Notes under the pieces: generated by a model
Told to the model about the DNA's origin: nothing
Databases searched by the model: none
The model's input: the letters and a program-made list of their open reading frames with translations, nothing else
Source of the DNA: Paraphysomonas bandaiensis
Lineage: Eukaryota > Chrysophyceae
Assembly: GCA_965644295.1 (NCBI GenBank)
Contig: CBFFRP010000268.1
Location: 51,391 to 115,390, forward strand
DNA length: 64,000 bases
Direction: 5' to 3'
Shown here: positions 11,310 through 20,961 of the stretch, one piece after another
Numbering within the stretch: position 1 is the first letter of the stretch
Layout: each line of letters starts with the position of its first letter
Made by a program: the position numbers and the translations under genes

Positions 11310-12849
11310 ATGGATGATCCGAATGATATGTCCGTTACTGACTTATTACAGTCTATGTCCCAGAGTCTACTGGAGGTTAAGACTGTCCATAGACCTGTTG
11401 ATGTACCAGATAGACCATTTAACCTTAAAATAGGTGGAAAGGTTGAATGACTCCATTTTAATCCCGTATTGTTATATTACTGTTTCGCAGCCCCCTAGAG
11501 AGATGTTCTATCGAAAGACAATAGTATGTGCAGCCGATCCTACAGTTCCATATAAACCGGAGCGTTGTTCCTGTCAATATCTATGTTCACGAGCGTTAGC
11601 TACTACGAAGTGCCTTACCTGTGCTCTATATGATCCTCAAGGTACGAAGTATCGTGTGACTGCTGCATAGTTAGATGACCATATCACGATTACTAGGGTT
11701 AGGGTATTACTGTGATGCTTGCTTTACAAGTCGACACCCGTGGTACCGAGTTACACATGTTTTTGCTCCTATATATCGCAACGAAAGTATCCGAGACTCC
11801 ATGAGGAAACAGGACAGTCAACTTCAAGCTGATAGGCGGCGTGTAGAGGGTTATGAGATGTTGAGCAAGTTGAAGGAAAATGAATTCAAATTGAGCGTTG
11901 TTGCAGACGACTTAGAAGTAGATACCAATATGAGGTAATTGTTGTGCCGGTTTCTATATTTCAAGAAAAAATAACGGTGTAAATGATTGTAGGAGTGCAG
12001 CGCGGAAGAGCGTCGCTCTGGAGAGTCGAATGGTTGCTCTGAGACGGCAGCTACGATCTAGTGTGCGAGCTTCGGGTGGAGTTATGGAGATAACAGAGGA
12101 CGAGGCAGCTGTGGCGGTGCAACGAGCTTATAGAGGCTACCAGGTGTAAAACTACGGCTTTTTCTCTGTGTATCAATAAGTATAATGGAATGTAGATTAG
12201 GAGATTGGTTTCACTTGCCTATGCGGAACGTACTGTGAGAGTGTGGGATGAATCTTCTGGCAGAGGTTATATATAAGTATCTCTATCACTTATTGTTGAT
12301 TTATATCTCAGAGTACTATTACGATAAGTTCTTAGAGACGTCTTCATGGACTCCTTCTAACGTGAGTAGAGTCAATCTATGTTATACCTCGTAATGGTGA
12401 AACCTGATATTTTGCAGCTGTTAATGAAGAAAGACCTTGAAAGTTTACCTCTGGTGCATGAACAAGACCCTGAGAGACGGATATGGTGCGTTAAAAAGAC
12501 AATGGCTAGGTAGTTTTAGAATATTGATATTTTATGCCATGCTCACTCTTGTTTAAGGCGGCGAGCCCTCCCGATTGTTTCTGAAGATGAAGCTGCTAAT
12601 GTTATTACGGCATTCTTCCGATGCATTGTTGCGCGGTCTGTTGTTCTTAGGACCGCATCCATAGTGTACAAAAAAGTATACGATGCTGACTACGACACAC
12701 ACTTTTATGCCAATGTCCTGACTGGTGAGTCGACTTGGGAAAAACCACGTTTATTTCTTACTAGCGATGCTTTACTGTTGTTAACTGATGATCAAAATAA
12801 GCGTAGCCCACGAGTAAATAGGGAACGGATACAAATTGCAAATAATTAA
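11310..12849 (+). CDS. Zinc-finger / IQ / double-WW domain protein
   Basis: Eight small exons: 11310-11441, 11491-11641, 11697-11934, 11993-12143, 12196-12265, 12312-12361, 12418-12485, 12558-12849; 383 aa; phases agree throughout. After about 50 residues comes a Cys/His cluster (C-x2-C-x10-C-x2-C-x5-H-x6-H; CLTCALYDP, then YYCDACFTSRHPWYRVTH), similar to B-box-like zinc fingers. Next is a basic helical stretch and an IQ calmodulin-binding motif that crosses an intron (AVQRAYRGYQ + IRRLV). Then a WW-like module (RVWDESSGREYYYDKFLETSSW) and near the C-terminus a clear WW domain (VYDADYDTHFYANVLTGEST, ending in WEKP). Such proteins are probably cytoplasmic or cytoskeletal adaptors responding to calmodulin; the function is unknown. 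The first donor (GTTGAA) is weak, but no other splice keeps the frame open. Confidence 0.75.
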
Positions 12850-13884
12850 GACTTTTTACTGTGAACGAGTTCTTAAAGAATGACAAGACGAAAACTTGGA
12901 TTTGTATTTCAGTGGTTCAGATGGCTATGATTCGAATAAAAGTGTTCGAAGCATATATCTAGTATCTACCACTCGTTCATACGGAATATACAATTATATA
13001 TGATTTAGATTATATGTTACGAATTATCTGTAAACGACGACATACTTAAATCGCTGTGTCACCCTACTCTACAAACATAATCTCCAACCCTAATCATATT
13101 ACACGTAGTAAAACATCTTCGAAAGTTTTTTTGGATACTTTCTCATCCTTCTTTGCTGTTCGTAGGTATCAATAATAGTAGCATGATCATACAAAATGGT
13201 TAAGTATGATACTAGACGATCACTTGAGAGTTGTGCTGAACAGAGAAGTACATGAGCTTGATTATCAACTAGAAGCAAAAGAGTCGAATTCAACCAAATC
13301 AATCCACATCAAGATCAGGATACACAGACAGAAGCAACATAACGCAGCTCCCTCAGCAAACCCTCTGAATGTATGCATATATCTATTCAATATAAATCAT
13401 AACACCTCTACCCCCCACTGCAGAGAATACATAATATACATATGATTAACTGGATACAACACCTACTTATGAACATATAGTTCAGTTGAAGTGGCAATTC
13501 ATTTCTAGCTGTGTACATACATATAGATAGATAGATACACAGTTGATTGATATCTAGATATGGCCATCCTGTACACAGCAGTATCTTTCTTGTGGACATC
13601 ACTACGGCACAGTCTCTATACGACAGAGCAGTGTTGTGTATTGTACATGGGTCGAGTGTAGAGTACTACAGTAGCATATACAGCAGTATATAGACGATCG
13701 TACAGCAGTATGTTACTGCAACAGTCATACAGCTATAGCTATGCATCATACTATACATACATATATATACCAGTCGCCATAGTATGTTCATTGCTATTGC
13801 TATGCAATTCAATTCGATACAAGATAATTACAAGTCGTAGATAACTCTTGTCAAAAGTATCTATTGCTTGCATTGTTTATTGCA
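12850..13884. other. Intergenic spacer with repeated TATACAGCAGTA words
   Basis: About 1 kb between two plus-strand genes. The part nearest the downstream gene (13620-13790) is dense in words such as AGCATATACAGCAGTATATA and CGTACAGCAGTATG, and in TATAC/GATA tandem patches (ATAGATAGATAGATA near 13523). This is the same motif class found in other 5' spacers. No gene recognised. Confidence 0.5.
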
Positions 13885-15782
13885 ATGCAGAGTTCTAGTG
13901 GTAATAAGAAAGGAAAGGTCCCCTTACCTCTGCTATTGACAGTTGTGTTGTTATGCATATCTACCGCCTCTTATCAGATATGGCAGTTTCAAAAACAAGA
14001 AGGTATGTAAGATTTTATTATATGTAAGAAGTATTGTGATAAGTATTATATGAGTAGCGGACCATCAACAGAGATATGATGCTGCAATGGCTCGTGCACG
14101 AGATGTTCTCAATAAGCTACAGGAGAAACTTGGCAATGGAGTGAATAGTGCTTCGCCTTCAAGTGCTGTAGCACCTTATTCTCAGAGTAGCAATAGTAAT
14201 TATGCCAGTGCGACTTTGAGAACCCAGAATCAACCCGTGGAATCACATGCGAAAGAGTATGTGCTTGCCAAATCTAATAGTAGAGATATCGTAATAGGAA
14301 TGGCACAAGACACCGACCCCAAGAATTTGGTAGTGTTTTGTGCCTCCTTAAGAAAGTCAGTGTGCTCTTTTCTTTTTGTTTAGATGACCATTGTATTTAG
14401 ACATTCTTCAGCAGATGTTGTGTTGTTCGCCAACTCTCCTGTATCTGATTTGAATCTCGAAATTGCTTCCAAGTACAACATTAATTTGATTCCTTTCTCC
14501 TTATCTGAATTCCCAGTGGCACATCAAGCTTATCATCCTTCTACATTACGATGGACAATGATATATAATTTCTTTCAGGTAATTACTAGCGGCAGTATGG
14601 AAGCAATGCGTTTATAACTTCGTGTGACATGTGCGTATAGGTTGATGCCAATCGAAAAAAATACCAGCGGGTGTGGATGATTGACGTGAGGGACAGTATG
14701 TTTCAGAGTGACCCCTTCGCTATTTTACCAGTCGATGGCTCTGCTTTTTATGCCTTTAAAGGAGTGGAAACAAAGGTCATTTCTCAGTGTGGATGGAATG
14801 GTGGCTGGGTTCGAGACTGCTTTGGAGAGAGTGTAAGTGAAAATATTATGGTAGATAGAAACGTTAATTCTATTCAGTATTTTGTGCTTTTCATGTACAT
14901 TCTGTGCTGTAACGCTTTGTTTACAGATGGTCAAAACTGTTGGCCTGAAGCCTATTATCTGCTCAGGAGTATCTGTAGGAACCATAGACACTGTACTTCC
15001 ATACATCGAACAGATGTACACTATCACGAGTGGAAAAGATACTTCTGCCAAGTTCCCTATGTGTGAACGCAATGGTGTTGATCAGGGAGTTCACAATGTA
15101 CTTGTTCACACTGGCAGAGTGCCCAATCTTCGCATCTGGGGGCAATCAGACAGTCCAGTGTTGAACCTTCAGGCAAAAGTAGCTAGGGTGGAAGGTATGA
15201 CCGTACACAACAAGAAAGGGGAACTTGCGGCAGTGGTTCATCAATACGATAGATACCCTGATCTGCAGAAGGCCTTATTCAAAGAGGTATGATAACACGG
15301 TGTATTGTAATGCCAGCATACAATTTTATGCTCTGTAGAGTATACTATGTGCTCAGTGTTGATCGGTGTGTATGAGTAGTATGTATACTGGATCGATACT
15401 TCAGACCCTCTTGCGGAATGGAATGCGGACAAGCAATGTGCACAGTTTCATTACGTTCCTGACAAAGATTTATTCAAAGGTAGTTGCACTGGTAGTATCT
15501 CTGTAGCGTATGGCCTCAAGTATAATTTGGTTTCAGCTGAGATGACCCCACATACAGTCCTATGATAATTTATTACTTGTGTTAGGTAAATGTGACTTCC
15601 GAGTACGGGGGGGAGCTACAGGGCCAAGCTCGTGCTGCTCTATTTGCTCATCCTTTCCAGAATGCTCGGCTTTCACGTTTTATGGGGGACAATGTTTTCT
15701 GAAAAGCGGGTGTAAGAAACCTCCTGGAGGGCCTAATTCGAGGCTTGTTATCAAAGGAGCTGTATCGGCTTACTTGAAGTGA
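13885..15782 (+). CDS. Type II membrane glycosyltransferase-like protein with C-terminal PAN/Apple domain
   Basis: Seven exons: 13885-14002, 14058-14355, 14401-14578, 14641-14832, 14927-15286, 15380-15479, 15586-15782; 480 aa. A basic N-terminus and one hydrophobic helix (about residues 12-31) form a signal anchor, as in Golgi transferases. Residues about 100-390 read like a nucleotide-sugar transferase: IVIGMAQDTDPKNLVVF, DVVLFANSP, then a DxD-like VWMIDVRDSMFQSDPF (about 210-225), and GVDQGVHNVLVHTG followed by IHG/Q-type loops. The last ~65 residues are a PAN/Apple module rich in Cys (KCDFRVRGG, CCSICSSFPECSAFTFYGG, CFLKSGC). Substrate unknown. The third junction can be read two ways; I chose the one that joins SLRK to HSSADVV because it keeps the transferase core unbroken. 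Confidence 0.75.
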
Positions 15783-15870
15783 ATATGTTGATTTGCATTG
15801 TAAAATATATAGGTTTTATCTTGTGTATGAGGGTGATTCTGACAAGTTCTGCTGTATAATATGTTAAATA

Positions 15871-15980
15871 TTGTGCAATTGAAGATAGTTGATTGTGTGC
15901 AGTAGGGGAAATGAACATATAGTGGAAACTGGGATATTAGTTACGAAGGAAGTAGATCCAGTTATTGATATTTTAATTGT
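15871..15980. repeat. Dispersed repeat R2, copy a
   Basis: Similar to 19420-19530: both start TTGTGCAATTGAAG and share GTTGAT/GTTAATAGTGTG, a GGGATATTA/GGGAGATTATA block, and TTACGAAGGAA/TTACAAAGGAA followed by CAGTTA(T/C)TGAT. Non-coding, diverged. Confidence 0.6.
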
Positions 15981-16082
15981 TTTTCATGAGTACAGAAAGC
16001 AGTGGAGAACTTGTACATGGGTTTACGTAATCTATAGTGACGCATTGTTTTGCAACATAGTGTACATTTTCTAGTTTACAAC

Positions 16083-16321
16083 ATGAGTGGATTCAAAGAA
16101 AACGATGAACCATCCGAACTTCAAGCTAGCGTTACAGTAAACTCAAAACTCCGGTAAAAAAAGATTCAAACACATACATCAGGTTTTGTGAGTATTGCAA
16201 ACAATTTGTTTCGCAAATATGTCACACTCCACAACTATCACTTTCAAAGCGTTTCTGTCCATCTCAAAGTGTGGCTTGTCGATATGTCACCTATACGAAG
16301 AAGAAACCATTAACCTTCTAA
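16083..16321 (+). CDS. Possible 69-aa zinc-finger-like mini-protein (two exons)
   Basis: ATG 16083-16153 joined to 16183-16321 across a 29-nt GT-AG gap gives 69 aa in one frame. The second part is Cys-rich: FCEYCKQFVSQICH, then KRFCPSQSVACRYVTYTKKK. The C-x2-C ... FC-x6-C-R layout resembles short zinc ribbons of the CGNR/FCS kind. The intron would be shorter than any other in the window, so it may instead be a decayed remnant. Function unknown. Confidence 0.3.
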
Positions 16322-16782
16322 CGGATTCTTACAGTCAAATACATAACTGAACTCTGCTACCTATACTGACATCTTATCCCTTGCAACCAAGTGATGTTTA
16401 GCCAAGTTATGACATATCTTTGGCCATAATATCTTCTAACGGTACTCTGCAGGTCTTTCCATATACTTATACTCTCAACGCAGTTATTGTCCTTAATGAA
16501 ACAATTTTTTTTTAGATTTAACAAATTATATCTCTCTAATCACTAATACTAGTATATGATTGGAGGATACAGGTGTTACTGACGATTTGCGTGCGGTGTG
16601 TTACATGTGATTATATAGACATATGCATACATACACATACATACAGAGAGGGGATCATGAAGTTGAAGAGAGATGAGATGATACTCTCCCATACATACAT
16701 ACACATACATACATACATATACCCACATAATCATCTTCTATTGATGTTATACTCCTATTCATCATATATCTAAGACATTACC

Positions 16783-17964
16783 ATGGTATGTGATGAAGTG
16801 TCAAGTCATTGGCACTTAGGTTATCTATTTGCATCAATTGGGATGTCTTTTCTTGGCTCATATGCTGCTGTATCATTAGCTGAATACTTACGATCATATA
16901 ACATCATAAATAAACAGTATACAACACCATATTTCCATCTTGGATTATTATCTTTTACTCTTGGTGGTGGAACGATATGGTGTATGCATTTTGTAGGTAT
17001 GGGTGCATTACAGTTACACACATCACATAATGGTGTGATTAAACAAGAATATGATTTGGGGCTTACTATGATATCACTCATACTGTGTATATTCTTTGTT
17101 TATTTTGGGTCTTATATTGCTACATTGGATACATTATATACGAAAGAGCGACATGAACTATTTCAAGAGTTGATTAAATCTTGCACCTTACTCTCAGTAG
17201 GCAACCTTCAGAATAAGTGGGTTGTGTTTCGCATTGTCATGCTTCATGGAACAGCATATATTATTGTGGGTGGGCTGCTTACAGGAGTGGGAATATGTAT
17301 CATGCATTATATTGGCATGATGGCTATGATAAATCCAGTAGAGGTTCAATGGGACTATGGAATAATTACCGCTTCGGTTCTGGTAGCCTGTGGGGCTGCA
17401 ATAGTGGCATTCTGGATTTTGTTCCGTATATTGGCTCTGTATCCACAAAGTGAGTGTATCCGCATCATCAGCAGTTTCGTGATGACTGTTGCAATATGTG
17501 GTATGCACTATTCGGGCATGGCTGCAGCGTCGTACTGCTATCAACCAGGGAAGTCTCTCGCGAGTCTCACTGGTACTGAAATGCCACTTGATTCAGCTAT
17601 AATACCTGTGATATCAGGGGGGCTCATATTTGATTGGCTCATGATAATGCTCATTCTTTCTCACTCAAGGCGGCAGTTTTATGACATGCGGAATGAAATG
17701 CGGACCACGAAACAAGCACTAGAGGAGATTTCCATCAACTTCGACCGTTCTGCAAATGATGCAGATAAAAATTGTAAAGTTTCGAAGGCTGATGATAAGT
17801 CTTCTTTTTTTGAAGTTACGAAACCACTGAGTCAGAAGTTTCCAGTACTATCTGTATTTGCGGAGTGTTTTTCCCCGCCATTGCCCAACATTAAAATATA
17901 TCCACATTCGCTTGATCAAACCTCGAGCGCAAATGATGAAGTGGCTTCGACACTGTGTGTGTAG
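16783..17964 (+). CDS. MHYT-domain integral membrane sensor
   Basis: Single exon, 393 aa, ATG in good context (ACCATGG). Seven or so membrane helices fill residues 12-315. Three copies of the diagnostic motif are present: CMHFVGMG (about 67-74), IMHYIGMMA (about 173-181) and GMHYSGMAA (about 240-248), each at a helix end, with the Met and His residues thought to bind a copper-like metal and sense a gas (O2, CO or NO) in bacterial MHYT proteins. The family is mainly bacterial, where it precedes GGDEF/EAL or kinase domains; fungi and some protists have stand-alone versions. Here the ~75-residue cytoplasmic tail has no enzymatic domain, so signalling would be through partners. No introns, unlike most neighbours. 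Confidence 0.85.
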   Translation: MVCDEVSSHWHLGYLFASIGMSFLGSYAAVSLAEYLRSYNIINKQYTTPYFHLGLLSFTLGGGTIWCMHFVGMGALQLHTSHNGVIKQEYDLGLTMISLILCIFFVYFGSYIATLDTLYTKERHELFQELIKSCTLLSVGNLQNKWVVFRIVMLHGTAYIIVGGLLTGVGICIMHYIGMMAMINPVEVQWDYGIITASVLVACGAAIVAFWILFRILALYPQSECIRIISSFVMTVAICGMHYSGMAAASYCYQPGKSLASLTGTEMPLDSAIIPVISGGLIFDWLMIMLILSHSRRQFYDMRNEMRTTKQALEEISINFDRSANDADKNCKVSKADDKSSFFEVTKPLSQKFPVLSVFAECFSPPLPNIKIYPHSLDQTSSANDEVASTLCV

Positions 17965-18785
17965 GCCATTTCTCCATGCAACTACGTGGGTGTTGATGAT
18001 TTTTATATACACAATTTGTACACTTAACAGTTCGTATGAATATTAACATATTATATGTGATATATCGATACGAGTAGACCGCATATTTTGATTATTGAAT
18101 GGTAATAACTAAAGTTAATTGTTTATCGCATCCCAAAGAGCGCCCGAATTCTTGACTGGTAATAGTCCTACGTGTTAAGCTATTTGGCCATATTTACATA
18201 TTTCCATGGCTTCAAAACAGCGATACTATTCGTGAGTGATTTGAGTCGTATTTAGTGTTGGAAATGTAGCGATACTTTCTCGTGTAATGTTCTTGGAGAA
18301 ATAACGACTGTTGATATAACTGACATCCTCTGACGTAGGTTTTTGTTGACTCTTAAAGAAGAGAGTGCATCATCTTCAGATAGGTCAGCCCAGTACCTCT
18401 GGTAATCATTGATGCCATCAATTGTAGTCTAGTTCCCTGCAATTATAATAGTAGTGGATGTCTGATTATTAGCAATAGGCGTGAAAGAGTAAGAACTAAT
18501 GTGGCAATTATAATAGCAATTAATTATAAATATCATTATCATTAACGGTTACCAGGCCCTGGTCAATCTAGTATCCCTGTGTTCATACTGGATACTGGAT
18601 TGGATAATGGTGTTTAGAAGAGTAATAGAGTAGAATTTTAAACACGACTAGACTAAGTTCGAATATAATAGAACATATATACCATATTAGCAGCACCACA
18701 TATATTGACATATACCTAACATGTGTTATGTGCACTACACTATTTACTAGTACCACTAACACAATATATTTACGGGATTAATATT

Positions 18786-18857
18786 TATATTACTTAACAG
18801 TGGGATGTTCGATTAAGGTTAGGGTTTTAGGGCTAGGGCTATATTACTTAACAGTGG
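18786..18857. repeat. Telomere-like patch flanked by an 18-bp direct repeat
   Basis: The 18-mer TATATTACTTAACAGTGG occurs at 18786-18803 and again at 18840-18857. Between them lies GGTTAGGGTTTTAGGGCTAG (about 18817-18836), a degenerate TTAGGG-type stretch. The layout suggests repair of a break with telomeric sequence plus duplication. Confidence 0.6.
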
Positions 18858-19419
18858 TGACCAACTAGGTGCAGTCCTTCTCCTTACGCATCTAGTAGGA
18901 AGAGGATACGCGATTACCTTCGTTTGCCGCAGAGGTATGTCTGACGTGTTCTGGGATGAAGTCTGGGGCGTACAGTGGTTGAGGTCATTTGTTTGGCTGC
19001 ATCGAAAAGAGTGGTTGGAGGCGTATAACTGCGACCTCGAGAGCGCGAAATCATCGCGAGTCCAGCGAGCAGTGGTCTTTCTAGCTGGGATTTGATAATG
19101 GTTACCTTTCTTTCGACCTGCGTTCCTTCTCTATTGGAGATACGGTTCAAAATTGCAGCAATCCAAATTTGAAGCGTCTTGTCGCATTGTTGTAGCTACC
19201 GTAACCTTTCCTTATATATGTTTGAAGCCGTATTCTTGTAGCTGAGATATAGAGTAATGAGGACAGTCGAGACGCATATGTTTGAGAGAATCAAGGCAAA
19301 AGCCATAGTCTGAGCATTTGCCATTGTTCAGGCCGAGTCCGTGCTTCGTTTTGACCCTTTTCCTTCCAATGCTGGAGGATGTGTCCCATGTTGAGTTCTG
19401 CAATATCATGTGATATATA

Positions 19420-19530
19420 TTGTGCAATTGAAGTGAGTTAATAGTGTGAAATAGGTGAAGTCACCTCATAGGTATAACAGCGGGAGATTATATTTACAAA
19501 GGAATTAAATTCAGTTACTGATGTATGACT
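19420..19530. repeat. Dispersed repeat R2, copy b
   Basis: Diverged second copy of the block at 15871-15980, same orientation. See copy a for the shared words. Confidence 0.55.
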
Positions 19531-20024
19531 ATATAAGATATAGGTGTGACTGGTGAGCATATGATAAACAGATGTAAGGAGTGTTGCTGAGAACAGATAT
19601 TTTACCAAGTGATATATATCATTGTGGAAATAATATGGATAACAGATGTGTTGAGATTTAAGGATGCTGCTTTAAGCAACAATAGAACAGCGCCTCCATA
19701 AGAATTGTAACAATATTTGACTCTCGGCACCTTTCGTTCTTGACGAATATGAACACTATTACTTTTCAAAGTAAATAGTTAAATGAGAATGGTTTTGTAC
19801 TGACAACATGACAGAAACGTCTTAACATGTTAGTATGACTAAGAACAAGTACTATTCCCTATTCCGGATAAAGCATCCCTATAAAACAGGAATAACTAAC
19901 TTGAGGAGCACGATACTATTCATAGATTTTCTGTATTACGAACAAACCCACTATTATAACGGAACAACTGTCGCCAATTACTGGAAGCTAGCTGTAAATA
20001 TATACGTCCTGCACTTATCTAGTA

Positions 20025-20840
20025 TTACTCATGGGTTTCCTTCTGTGCACCCATCTCTCCTGGCGGAGTTACACCCATCATCATTTCCATCATGCGCTTC
20101 CGTGGTTTCAACTGCAGAATCTATAATAGTGACAATATGAGCACAACACTAGCTGCCTCGAATGCATTGACTTACACGAACTAAGACGTCGTCGATGGCT
20201 ACCGCGCTGTAAACATCGTAAGTAAGCATAATTAATGAATGTGATGACTGTAGATTAACGTACTCTATGAAATCATTGACATCCATCTTTGATATTTTAA
20301 TTCCTTCTGAATCTGTGCTGGCTGTGGTGTCAGCTTGTGTGTTCTCTTGTGTAGGGACTGGGGCAGGAGAAGCAGGGGAAGGGCTCGAAGAAGTGTTAGG
20401 TTTATTTCCACTGACAAGGGCGGATAATGCTGCATTTCGACCTGATAGGTACACGACTAAGCTGGACACTAGCGGTTTGGAAACGCTTACCAGGTTTCTT
20501 GGGAGTATTCGTGTCAGATTGCCCACTTGTCGAAGACGACGGGGATGGTGGGGGGGGCGGAGACTCAGCAGTGGAAGATACAGTGCGTGTACCAGAATTC
20601 TGTGCACGTCGTCGTGCAAGTGCGGCACACAAGGCGTTGAATATCTTAGTTCCTACTTCTGGGCTATAACCTAGCCTCTCGAAAACTGCAGATACATTTC
20701 GCGCTGGCAATTCACCAGTTACAATATATATATGCAGTTGCACCATGACAAGATAATGAGCTACCTGTGATGAACTTAGGTGGCTCCACAACATCGGAGC
20801 TTTTAGTGTCTTGTGTGTTTTCAGTGAGGATACTTTTCAT
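20025..20840 (-). CDS. Unrecognised 191-aa protein
   Basis: Five exons on the minus strand: 20840-20765, 20685-20491, 20441-20264, 20206-20176, 20120-20025. All introns are about 49-79 nt, GT-AG, and phases agree. N-terminal MKSILTENTQDTKSSD, then a helical segment VFERLGYSPEVGTKIFNALC followed by AALARRR, two Pro/Ser/Thr-rich low-complexity stretches, and a C-terminal helical part (KMDVNDFIEDAVAIDDVLVR) ending in a Met-rich basic tail (LKPRKRMMEMMMG). No signal peptide or membrane helix. I do not know the family. It starts only 122 bp downstream of the kinase gene end on the same strand. Confidence 0.6.
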
Positions 20841-20961
20841 TCTGTAATAAATAGAAAAATATCAACCGTACTTTATGACGTATTAAAACACAACCGTTTA
20901 TTACTCAGTACGTAACATATCGATATGGAATACGAAAAGCACGGTGAAACATATTGAACCC

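Larger units (their letters stand above)
15783..16782. other. Intergenic spacer with repeat R2, possible mini-gene and CATA microsatellite
   Basis: About 1 kb. 15871-15980 is a copy of dispersed repeat R2. 16083-16321 could be a tiny zinc-finger gene (listed separately). 16620-16725 is a broken (CATA)n/(ACAC) microsatellite just upstream of the MHYT gene. Confidence 0.5.
17965..20024. other. Convergent spacer, 2 kb, repeats and fragments only
   Basis: Contains pieces related to repeat R1 (TTATTAGCAATAGGCGT near 18466 and GTTGATATAACTGACATCC near 18311), a telomere-like patch between direct repeats (18786-18857), an R2 copy (19420-19530), and minus-strand open stretches at 18914-19150 and 19212-19427. 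The latter reads GKCSDYGFCLDSLKHMRLDC and may be part of a decayed element. I see no intact gene. Confidence 0.5.

Noticed and set aside
13040-16060. tRNA genes
   Set aside because: I looked for the T-arm word GGTTCGANNCC and the A-box across the window on both strands. No site had a matching acceptor stem.
18914-19427. Two minus-strand open stretches that could be transposase remnants (Cys pattern GKCSDYGFC..RLDC)
   Set aside because: Stops separate them, no catalytic motif is visible and the Cys pattern is too short to name a family. Mentioned only in the spacer note.
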